Below, piece by piece: positions 1-5,136 of a stretch of DNA of 5,136 nt. Made by a program: the position numbers and the translations under genes. The stretch's first letter is position 1, and each line of letters opens with the position of its first letter. This DNA comes from Pseudothermotoga sp. Its GTDB lineage: Bacteria; Thermotogota; Thermotogae; Thermotogales; DSM-5069. The DNA is taken from positions 1 to 5,136 of the forward strand of contig JAPYWY010000137.1 of the NCBI GenBank assembly GCA_028276125.1. Direction: 5' to 3'. Under the pieces are notes generated by a model. That model was not told the origin of the DNA and ran no database searches. It worked only from the letters and a program-made list of their open reading frames with translations.

Positions 1-1261
1 GCACGACCATGGGAATGAGAACGGCGAAAACGAAGGCGAAGGATTTTGCAACCTTGTTGCCCTTTTCGTCCATGAGGTTCTTTTCCCTCACCTGTCTCAA
101 CACGTTCTGCTGCCATCTTCTGTAGTTCTCCAGAAATTTCCTCGCGTTCGATTCCTTTTGAACCGCCTTCTTGAACGCTTGGAAGTTCAACTTTCCATCT
201 TGGAGGAACCCATCGAAGATCTTCGTTATCACATCGTCGTTGGACAAAAGCTCCAGCGCGACGACCTCGCCGTTCTGACCCATGACGAACCTCGCCTTCT
301 TCTCTTTCACCGCGTTCAACAAAAGAGAATTCAAACCCTGCTCGTCCGGAGCCGAGCACAGCCTTCTCACCACAGCGTTCACGACGTCTGGTGGGTCTCT
401 GTAAGGAACCTCTCGTTCGTATTCGGCATCGTACACGATCGAGAATTCCCTGCCGAATTTTCTGTACAAGTAGAAAGGAAAGAGAGTTACGAACAAGGTA
501 TAACTCGCCGCGAGAGCCACACCGAGGACATTTTTGAGGGTGTAACTGCGCTCGTAGTTGACAATTTCCTGCATAGATACATCTTGATGGCGGACCCCTT
601 GAACAAGGATTGGCTTGTCGAAGACATACCTACCCTCGACGAAGCAGTTTGGAGGAACGTTCTTGAAGACAAAATTCTTGATTCTGCCCTCCTTGTTCGA
701 GCTCACTTGTAGCCCCCACGGATGATGGTAAACCTTCGGCTCGCCGAACTCGGAGGGGAAAACCATTTTGACATCAAGTTTTTTGACGGCTACGGGTGCC
801 TCACCCAAGTACTTGATGAACAGCTGAGTGAAATCTCTGCCTTGAATCAACAAATTCTTCACGCTGTAGCTGATCTTCAATTGGACGATGAGCCCTTGTG
901 GCGGTGTTTGAACGTATTCTTCCATGGAACGACTGAACTGAAAGAGAAGGTCGAAACTGTTTGGACCAACTTTGCGCTCTTGAACGCCACCGAGGAGTGG
1001 AGGTCCTTGGACGACTTCGTATTGAAGATCTTCCACCGTCACACCCTCCGGCATGTCCAAGGCCCACGTGACATATCGGAAGGGTTTTTTGAACCTCATC
1101 GTGAACGTCTCCGTGACGTTGGCAGTTCCATCCGCGTTCATGAACAAGGTGTAGTCGATCCGTGGTATCTCGAAAAGGTCAGTTCCAGGACGATTCGTAA
1201 CGAAAAGCAAGATTACGAACAGAGTCGTGGCTATCAGGAACGGTACGATCCGTTTGAGCAT
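1..1261 (-). CDS. DUF2207-family membrane protein (3' end missing)
   Basis: The reading frame stays open from ATG at 1261 to the window edge: 420 codons, with no stop seen. Residues 5-21 are a hydrophobic signal anchor or signal peptide. Residues 30-240 form a beta-rich, probably extracytoplasmic domain with the family-typical opening of the form 'Y.L..NADGTANVTET'. A membrane segment lies at about 244-265, followed by YRKFGREF and a proline-rich VPYRDPPDVV stretch (285-294), which I recognise from DUF2207 proteins. A charged, probably cytoplasmic region follows, and a second hydrophobic segment begins near 407 (FAFVFAVLIPMVV) and is cut by the edge. The start sits one base after the stop of the DUF4097 gene, with AGGAG at 1272-1276 inside that gene, so translation is probably coupled. 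The biochemical function of the family is unknown. Family assignment is by pattern recognition, not by a search. Confidence 0.85.
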   Translation of the reverse strand, partial: MLKRIVPFLIATTLFVILLFVTNRPGTDLFEIPRIDYTLFMNADGTANVTETFTMRFKKPFRYVTWALDMPEGVTVEDLQYEVVQGPPLLGGVQERKVGPNSFDLLFQFSRSMEEYVQTPPQGLIVQLKISYSVKNLLIQGRDFTQLFIKYLGEAPVAVKKLDVKMVFPSEFGEPKVYHHPWGLQVSSNKEGRIKNFVFKNVPPNCFVEGRYVFDKPILVQGVRHQDVSMQEIVNYERSYTLKNVLGVALAASYTLFVTLFPFYLYRKFGREFSIVYDAEYEREVPYRDPPDVVNAVVRRLCSAPDEQGLNSLLLNAVKEKKARFVMGQNGEVVALELLSNDDVITKIFDGFLQDGKLNFQAFKKAVQKESNARKFLENYRRWQQNVLRQVREKNLMDEKGNKVAKSFAFVFAVLIPMVV

Positions 1262-1262
1262 A

Positions 1263-2066
1263 TCAACTCAGCTCCTGAAGCATCTTTTTTGCTTCCTCGT
1301 AGCTCAACTTACCTTCGGCCACCAGCCTGAGTATCCTCTTTTCTATCTCCTCCATTCTCTCCTTCTTGCTCACCACTTTGACGTGTACATCGCCAGAAAC
1401 GGTCGAAGCGACGATCCTCATCCTGCCGTCACCGAAGACGTACTCGTTGCCACGTCTGCTGTAACCCACGTTCGAAGACAGATCGCCGCTGGTGCTCTTC
1501 AAACTCAAACTCATGTTTGGCAAGCCCACGACGTTCAAGGTTATATCCCCGCTCACGGTGCTGATTAACCAATCATACTCTCTGCATTCCAGTTTGTCAA
1601 CGTTGATGTCTCCACTCGCACTCGCGATCGCGAGTCGCCGCACATCGATGGTTGACAAATTGATGTCACCTGAGATGGTCTTGACTTCGATGTTCTCGCT
1701 TTGACAGTTCTCGACTCTGATTTCTCCAGAGACGGTCTTCAGTATCCCACGTTCGAAGGAGAGTGAGGAGAGTTCCACGTCCGCCGAGATCGAACTGACC
1801 TGCAACAGCTTCAAACGTACTGGTACGTGCAGCTCGAGATGCTCCGATGAACCCGAACCGAAATTTATCAGACCCAGCAGACCTTTCTCGTGCCCTCTCA
1901 CGCTTATGCTGAGCACACCGTTATCGATGTGCACATCCGGTGTGTTTTCCTCGAAAAACAGCTTAAACGAATCATCAGAGCTTTTAACGACCTTTACGGT
2001 TCCGCTGGTCAACTTAATGTGAACTTCGTTAACGTGCTTCTCTATGATGATGGATTTTCTCTCCAA
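1263..2066 (-). CDS. DUF4097-type beta-repeat protein with C-terminal SHOCT-like helices
   Basis: This is a 267-residue protein. Its core is a series of short beta repeats with the consensus T-[VI]-S-G-[DE]-[IV]: TVSGE at 111, TISGD at 130, SASGD at 149, TVSGD at 170, TSGD at 192 and TVSGD at 222, with a degenerate copy near 92. Spacing is 19-22 residues except for the last copy. This is the pattern of DUF4097 proteins (often labelled 'putative adhesin'), expected to fold as a beta-helix or stacked beta sheet. Residues 237-265 form a charged helical hairpin (RILRLVAEGKLSYEEAKKML) like the SHOCT-like domain of YvlB/LiaX and DUF2089 proteins. There is no signal peptide or membrane segment, so it is probably cytosolic. 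The TTG start at 2066 is chosen because AGGAGG at 2075-2080 lies 8 bases upstream; the ATG at 2073 is out of frame and too close. It is third in the operon. Its function is unknown, and a scaffold or sensor role is inferred only from YvlB/LiaX relatives. Confidence 0.88.
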   Translation of the reverse strand: MERKSIIIEKHVNEVHIKLTSGTVKVVKSSDDSFKLFFEENTPDVHIDNGVLSISVRGHEKGLLGLINFGSGSSEHLELHVPVRLKLLQVSSISADVELSSLSFERGILKTVSGEIRVENCQSENIEVKTISGDINLSTIDVRRLAIASASGDINVDKLECREYDWLISTVSGDITLNVVGLPNMSLSLKSTSGDLSSNVGYSRRGNEYVFGDGRMRIVASTVSGDVHVKVVSKKERMEEIEKRILRLVAEGKLSYEEAKKMLQELS

Positions 2067-2078
2067 GGTTCATCCCTC

Positions 2079-2309
2079 CTAAAAACCCATGAACCTGACG
2101 ATCACCCATATCACCACGAGCTCACCCGCTATGTAAGCGAGTATGGGTACGACGTTGCCCCAGATCAGAAGGAAAACGTAAAGTGCCACAAAGATCGAGT
2201 AAGTCAGGGCGATGGACTTGACCTTGATCTGAAGCAGTTTGTAACCTATGTAAGCGAGCAGCAGCGCACCGACGACGCCACTGAGAATCTTGAAGATCAG
2301 CACACTCAC
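2079..2309 (-). CDS. Small three-segment membrane protein, family not recognised
   Basis: This is a 76-residue, very hydrophobic protein. Membrane segments are seen at about residues 4-25, 31-51 and 53-74. Basic residues K24, K29 and K31 sit between the first two, and only a two-residue GN turn separates the last two. By the positive-inside rule the first loop is cytosolic and the N-terminus outside, but this is a weak prediction. The GTG start at 2309 overlaps the upstream TGA by four bases (GTGA), and a GAGGGGG ribosome binding site precedes it, so translation is probably coupled to the DUF2089 gene. Its stop codon TAG lies within the ribosome binding site of the next gene. I do not recognise the family. 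It is smaller than the YvlD-type holin-like proteins found beside yvlB in Bacillus. Given its place in the operon it could be a membrane partner for the two soluble proteins, which is inference. Confidence 0.85.
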   Translation of the reverse strand: MSVLIFKILSGVVGALLLAYIGYKLLQIKVKSIALTYSIFVALYVFLLIWGNVVPILAYIAGELVVIWVIVRFMGF

Positions 2310-2683
2310 GCCCCCTCTCTGAGCTTTCTGATCTTCTCGAGGGCTTCTTGGGCGGATATCTCACCCTTTTCGAGGCTCTCGAGGACCTCGTTCACCTGTC
2401 TTTCTTGCTGTACTTCCTCAGCTTCGTAACCAAGCGTCTTCACTATGGCTTCGAGCCTGGATCTCGCCGTCGGATAAGAGATCCCAAGTTCCTTCTGAAC
2501 CTCGCTGAGGTTCCCACGCGCCTTGATGAAGATCCTCAGAAAGCTCAACTGCTCTGGTGAGAGTCTGAAGAACTCTTCCAACTCGAATTTGCCCCTTATG
2601 GTCGTCCCACACGAGGGACACGTGAGCTCCGTTATGAGCAGCTGATTATCACACACAGGGCACCTCGAGATAACGCGCGCCAT
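2306..2683 (-). CDS. DUF2089-family zinc-ribbon/HTH protein, probable regulator
   Basis: This is a 125-residue protein with three visible parts. Residues 8-25 hold two CxxC pairs (C8/C11 and C22/C25), a zinc ribbon. Residues 42-85 form a helix-turn-helix resembling sigma-70 region 4, with core LSEVQKELGISYPTARSRLE. Residues 97-122 form a helical hairpin (EVLESLEKGEISAQEALEKI) of the SHOCT-like type that ends DUF2089 proteins. The order and length match DUF2089. A zinc-stabilised DNA-binding role is inferred from the HTH; no target is known to me. The ATG start at 2683 has AGGTGA at 2689-2694, six bases or so upstream. It is the first gene of the leftward operon, directly downstream of a strong promoter, so it may autoregulate. 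Its C-terminal hairpin matches that of the DUF4097 protein two genes downstream. Confidence 0.92.
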   Translation of the reverse strand: MARVISRCPVCDNQLLITELTCPSCGTTIRGKFELEEFFRLSPEQLSFLRIFIKARGNLSEVQKELGISYPTARSRLEAIVKTLGYEAEEVQQERQVNEVLESLEKGEISAQEALEKIRKLREGA

Positions 2684-2723
2684 TCAAATCACCTCTTCAA
2701 TTTATTTATACTCACCTGAAAAT

Positions 2724-2752
2724 ATATTAACCTCTAACTCAAAGTTTGTCAA
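2724..2752 (-). promoter_or_regulatory. SigA-type promoter of the DUF2089 operon
   Basis: Read on the minus strand, TTGACA (2747-2752) is followed by exactly 17 bases and then TAATAT (2724-2729). This gives a perfect -35, a five-of-six -10 and ideal spacing. Transcription would begin near 2717, leaving a leader of about 34 bases before the ATG at 2683. The surroundings are AT-rich. This is the best promoter in the window. Confidence 0.8.
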
Positions 2753-2774
2753 GTACACCCTTATGTAACATTAT
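2746..2774 (+). promoter_or_regulatory. Candidate promoter for pyrH-eno
   Basis: On the plus strand TTGTCA (2746-2751, five of six) is followed by 17 bases and CATTAT (2769-2774, four of six). Transcription would begin near 2781, about 44 bases before the pyrH start. Its -35 overlaps the -35 of the leftward promoter on the other strand. The -10 is mediocre. A competing candidate is the extended -10 at 2799-2807, but that would leave a leader of only about 10 bases. Confidence 0.4.
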
Positions 2775-2782
2775 CTGCGTTC

Positions 2783-2820
2783 TCCTTCCCGGTGAAGTTG
2801 GTACAATCCTGAGGGAGGGA
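2783..2820 (+). promoter_or_regulatory. Possible Shine-Dalgarno-masking hairpin in the pyrH leader
   Basis: TCCTTCCC (2783-2790) can pair with GGGAGGGA (2813-2820) over 8 base pairs, seven Watson-Crick and one G-U, around a 22-base loop. The right arm contains the pyrH ribosome binding site. If the transcript begins near 2781 the left arm would be its very 5' end. A purine-rich binding site finds pyrimidine partners easily, so chance pairing is possible. Confidence 0.35.
2799..2807 (+). promoter_or_regulatory. Alternative extended -10 element upstream of pyrH
   Basis: TGG followed by TACAAT fits the TGnTATAAT extended -10 form with one mismatch. No good -35 lies 16-18 bases upstream. A start near 2813-2815 would begin the RNA at or inside the Shine-Dalgarno sequence, which makes this site less likely than the upstream promoter or gives a nearly leaderless message. 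Confidence 0.25.
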
Positions 2821-2824
2821 TCGT

Positions 2825-3529
2825 GTGGTGTACAAGAGGGTTTTGATAAAACTGAGCGGAGAAGTCATGTGCGGTGAGGGAGAAAGGGGTTTCGACAGAG
2901 AAAACGTTGACTTCCTCGTCAGGCAGTTGGCACAGGTGGTGGAATACGGTGTCAACGTCGGCATCGTCATAGGCGCGGGTAACATATTCAGGGGCGAAGA
3001 GTTGGTCGATCTTCCACACTCGCTCGCCGATCAGATTGGAATGCTCGGTACCGTGATCAATGCCCTTTACCTCAAAGGAGCGTTGCAGAGGGTCGGTATG
3101 AAGTGCGTGGTGGTCTCCCAGATAAGCTCGTTGCCGTCCATAAGACCGATCCACTACGATGACATAAACCTGTACTTCGACGCAGGTTACGTGGTCATCT
3201 TTGCGGGTGGTACGAGCAATCCGTTCTTCACGACCGATACCGCGGCGGCCTTGAGGGCCGTAGAGATGGGGGCTGAGCTGCTCATCAAGGCCACTAAGGT
3301 CGATGGGGTTTACGACAGTGATCCGAGAAAGAACAAGGACGCAAAGAAGTTTGAAAAACTGTCTTACCAGGATGCGATAAAATTGGGCTTGAAGGTCATG
3401 GACACGGAGGCTTTCTCCATCTGTGGAAGGTACAAGTTGCCCATCGTTGTGCTCAACTTCTTCGAGGATGGTGCTCTGCTGAGGGCGGTCAAAGGTGAAC
3501 CTGTTGGTAGTTACATCTCACCCGAATGA
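2825..3529 (+). CDS. pyrH: UMP kinase (uridylate kinase)
   Basis: The enzyme phosphorylates UMP to UDP with ATP in the cytoplasm, feeding pyrimidine nucleotide synthesis; bacterial members are hexameric, of the amino acid kinase fold. The 234-residue length is typical. Visible motifs are KLSGE at 9-13 (phosphate binding), GAGNIFRG at 50-57, ADQIGMLGT at 68-76 (UMP contact around D69), GGTSNPFFTTDTAA at 128-141, and KATKVDGVYDSDP at 155-167 (nucleotide binding). The MDTEAFSIC segment at 192-200 replaces the commoner MDxTA form. The start is GTG at 2825; a second GTG at 2828 is equally possible. GGGAGG at 2813-2818 is 6 bases before the first and 9 before the second. It is followed 12 bases later by eno and probably shares its transcript. 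Many bacteria instead place pyrH beside tsf and frr. Confidence 0.97.
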   Translation: MVYKRVLIKLSGEVMCGEGERGFDRENVDFLVRQLAQVVEYGVNVGIVIGAGNIFRGEELVDLPHSLADQIGMLGTVINALYLKGALQRVGMKCVVVSQISSLPSIRPIHYDDINLYFDAGYVVIFAGGTSNPFFTTDTAAALRAVEMGAELLIKATKVDGVYDSDPRKNKDAKKFEKLSYQDAIKLGLKVMDTEAFSICGRYKLPIVVLNFFEDGALLRAVKGEPVGSYISPE

Positions 3530-3541
3530 GGAGGTGGCTGA

Positions 3542-4828
3542 ATGTACAACGAAATCATGGACATCAAGGCGAGAGAAGTCCTCGACTCGAGAGGTAATCC
3601 GACGGTCGAGGTGGAAGTTTACCTCGAGGACGGGACAAAGGCTTCCGCGATCGTTCCATCCGGAGCTTCCACAGGAAAGTTTGAGGCGCTGGAACTCAGG
3701 GACAAGGACAAAAGGTATCTGGGTAAAGGTGTGCTCAAAGCTGTGAAGAACGTCAACGAAATCATCGCTCCAAAGATCATAGGTATGAACGCGTACGACC
3801 AAGTGGCCGTCGACACCGCGCTGATCGAGCTCGACGGAACGGAGAACAAGTCCAAGCTGGGTGCCAACGCCATCCTCGGAGTCTCCATGGCCGTGGCGAG
3901 GGCGGCTGCCGAGAGTCTGTATCTGCCCCTGTACAGGTACCTCGGTGGACCGAACGCGAAGGTTTTGCCCGTTCCGTTCATGAATGTCATCAACGGTGGA
4001 AAGCATGCGGACAACAGCTTGGACATTCAGGAGTTCATGATCGTACCCGCGGGCTTTTCCAAGTTCTCTGAAGCACTTCGCTGTGGTGCTGAGGTGTTCC
4101 ACACACTCAAGAAAATCTTGCATGACGCGGGCCACGTAACTTCAGTGGGTGACGAGGGTGGATTTGCACCCGATTTGTCCTCCAACGAGGAGGCGATCAA
4201 GGTACTAATCGAGGCCATCGAGAAAGCAGGTTATGAACCGGGTAAAGACGTTTTCATCGCGATCGATTCTGCTGCCTCTTCTTTCTACAATGCGGAGAAG
4301 AAAAAGTATTTGATCGATCGCGGTGAGAAGACGACCGACGAGCTGCTGGAGTACTACAAAAAGCTCGTTGAGAAATACCCGATCATCAGCATCGAAGATC
4401 CCTTCGACGAGGAAGACTGGGAAGGATTCGTCAAACTTACGAACCAAATAGGAGAAAAGGTTCAGATCGTTGGTGACGATATCTACGTCACGAACATAAA
4501 GAGGTTGCAGAAGGGTGTTGAATTGAAGGCCTCGAATTCCATACTGATCAAGCTCAACCAGATAGGAACGGTCACGGAAACGCTCGATGTCATGGAGTTT
4601 GCGAAGGAAAACCACATGACGTGCATTGTATCGCACAGATCTGGCGAAACTGAGGATACTTTCATCGCGGACCTGGCAGTCGCGACGAACTGTGGTATGA
4701 TAAAGACTGGTTCACTGTCTCGAAGTGAGAGGATCGCCAAGTACAACAGATTGCTCAGGATCGAGGAAGAGTTGGACGGAACATCGCAGTACAGAGGAGT
4801 CGAGTCTTTCTACAGCATAAAGAGATGA
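3542..4828 (+). CDS. eno: Enolase (phosphopyruvate hydratase)
   Basis: Enolase interconverts 2-phosphoglycerate and phosphoenolpyruvate in glycolysis and gluconeogenesis, is Mg-dependent and is usually cytoplasmic. The protein has 428 residues, full length for the family. An N-terminal domain (AREVLDSRGNPTVEVEV at 10-26; flexible loop SGASTGKFEALELRD at 40-54) precedes the TIM-like barrel. Expected active-site residues are present: H155 in GGKHADN, E205 in GDEGGF, metal ligands D242, E285 (SIEDP) and D312 (GDDI), K337 in the signature ILIKLNQIGT, and the SHRSGETED loop at 364-372. The metal-site segment reads IDSAASSFY where DxAASEFY is more usual, a mild change. The ATG start at 3542 follows AGGAGG (3529-3534) with 7 bases between, and that site overlaps the pyrH stop codon. 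An intrinsic terminator ends the unit. Confidence 0.99.
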   Translation: MYNEIMDIKAREVLDSRGNPTVEVEVYLEDGTKASAIVPSGASTGKFEALELRDKDKRYLGKGVLKAVKNVNEIIAPKIIGMNAYDQVAVDTALIELDGTENKSKLGANAILGVSMAVARAAAESLYLPLYRYLGGPNAKVLPVPFMNVINGGKHADNSLDIQEFMIVPAGFSKFSEALRCGAEVFHTLKKILHDAGHVTSVGDEGGFAPDLSSNEEAIKVLIEAIEKAGYEPGKDVFIAIDSAASSFYNAEKKKYLIDRGEKTTDELLEYYKKLVEKYPIISIEDPFDEEDWEGFVKLTNQIGEKVQIVGDDIYVTNIKRLQKGVELKASNSILIKLNQIGTVTETLDVMEFAKENHMTCIVSHRSGETEDTFIADLAVATNCGMIKTGSLSRSERIAKYNRLLRIEEELDGTSQYRGVESFYSIKR

Positions 4829-4857
4829 AGAGATGAGAATTTTGAAAAGCTGACTCG

Positions 4858-4881
4858 GCGCGGCAACACGCCGCGCTTTTT
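4858..4881 (+). terminator. Intrinsic terminator after eno
   Basis: A perfect 7-base-pair GC stem, GCGCGGC (4858-4864) with GCCGCGC (4870-4876), surrounds the loop AACAC and is followed by five T (4877-4881). It starts 29 bases after the enolase stop and ends 14 bases before the next start codon. The U-tract is short, so some read-through into the transporter gene is possible. Confidence 0.85.
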
Positions 4882-4895
4882 GATCGGTGGGAACT

Positions 4896-5136
4896 ATGGA
4901 CAGGAGCAAGCTCTTTTCGAAAGCTGCATGGATAGGCGTTTTGGCCAACGGGGCACTGTCGACAGCAAAAGTGCTCGTAGGTTTGTTTTTCAACAGCTCG
5001 GCTGTGCTTGCGGACGGAGTGGACACGGGAACTGACGTGTTCACCTCCTTGGTGACGTTGGTTTCGGGAAGGATATCCAACAGACCTCCGGACGAGACAC
5101 ACCCGTATGGGCACGAGCGAGCCGAGGCCATCGCAG
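4896..5136 (+). CDS. Cation diffusion facilitator metal transporter (5' part only)
   Basis: Eighty codons are seen before the window ends. CDF proteins export divalent metals such as Zn, Mn or Fe from the cytoplasm in exchange for protons, as dimers in the inner membrane. The first membrane segment is about residues 11-32 and the second about 36-58. The DxxxD pair D43/D47 in ADGVDTGTD matches the intramembrane metal site. RPPDETHPYGHERAEAIA (63-80) is the family hallmark after the second segment, with D66 and H73 spaced as the second metal site of YiiP. Metal specificity cannot be told from this part. The ATG at 4896 has GGTGGG at 4886-4891 four bases upstream, a weak site. I recall that enolase and a CDF protein are also adjacent in Thermotoga maritima (TM0877/TM0876), which supports the lineage guess. 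Confidence 0.93.
   Translation, partial: MDRSKLFSKAAWIGVLANGALSTAKVLVGLFFNSSAVLADGVDTGTDVFTSLVTLVSGRISNRPPDETHPYGHERAEAIA

Noticed and set aside
158..1330. Two long plus-strand open frames (158-712 and 722-1330, 184 and 202 codons)
   Set aside because: They lie antisense to the DUF2207 gene, which shows an anchor, domain pattern, ribosome binding site and operon fit. The plus-strand translations look like no family and have no clear ribosome binding site.
1330..1740. Possible tandem DNA repeat suggested by recurring 'SGD' codons
   Set aside because: The repetition is at protein level with varied codons and uneven spacing, as expected for DUF4097 beta repeats. It is not a DNA repeat or CRISPR array.
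1890..2429. Plus-strand open frame of 179 codons
   Set aside because: It runs antisense across three well-supported minus-strand genes and has a composition unlike a real protein (rich in His and Ser, no recognisable motif).
2689..2717. Repeated AGGTGA on the minus strand (2689-2694 and 2712-2717) as a possible operator pair
   Set aside because: The copy nearer the gene is simply the ribosome binding site of the DUF2089 gene. Six bases is too short to claim an operator.
3518..4135. Minus-strand open frame of 205 codons
   Set aside because: It is antisense to the pyrH end and enolase, both certain. Long antisense frames arise from codon bias in such genes.
4205..5131. Minus-strand open frames opposite the enolase end and the CDF gene
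   Set aside because: They are shadows of enolase and of the CDF hallmark region, and one crosses the terminator. No family features were seen.

Overview
The window looks like chromosomal DNA of a thermophilic bacterium of the order Thermotogales, plausibly Pseudothermotoga or Thermotoga. This is an inference. It rests on tight gene packing with strong AGGAGG-type ribosome binding sites, GTG and TTG starts, charged Lys/Glu-rich proteins, and an enolase followed directly by a cation diffusion facilitator, an order I recall from Thermotoga maritima. Nothing in the window suggests recent transfer, and no mobile element, CRISPR array, tRNA or rRNA was found.

The layout is two divergent transcription units around a short control region (2684-2824). 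Leftward (minus strand) runs a tightly coupled four-gene operon: a DUF2089-type zinc-ribbon/HTH protein (2306-2683), a 76-residue three-segment membrane protein of unknown family (2079-2309), a DUF4097 beta-repeat protein (1263-2066) and a DUF2207 membrane protein that runs off the left edge (1-1261). Junctions are a 4-base overlap, a 12-base gap carrying the ribosome binding site, and a 1-base gap. The first and third proteins end in the same kind of short helical hairpin (SHOCT-like), which hints that they work together. The set resembles the YvlB/LiaX-type envelope-stress genes of Firmicutes, so I read it as a candidate envelope-sensing or envelope-maintenance module of unproven function.

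Rightward (plus strand) are two housekeeping genes, pyrH (UMP kinase, 2825-3529) and eno (enolase, 3542-4828), 12 bases apart and probably co-transcribed. A strong intrinsic terminator (4858-4881) follows. The start of a cation diffusion facilitator gene (4896 to the right edge) comes only 14 bases after the terminator.

The control region has a near-consensus leftward promoter (TTGACA, 17 bases, TAATAT). A weaker rightward promoter may share its -35 element. In the pyrH leader, an 8-base pyrimidine stretch can pair with the Shine-Dalgarno sequence. There is no gene-free stretch longer than 300 bases.
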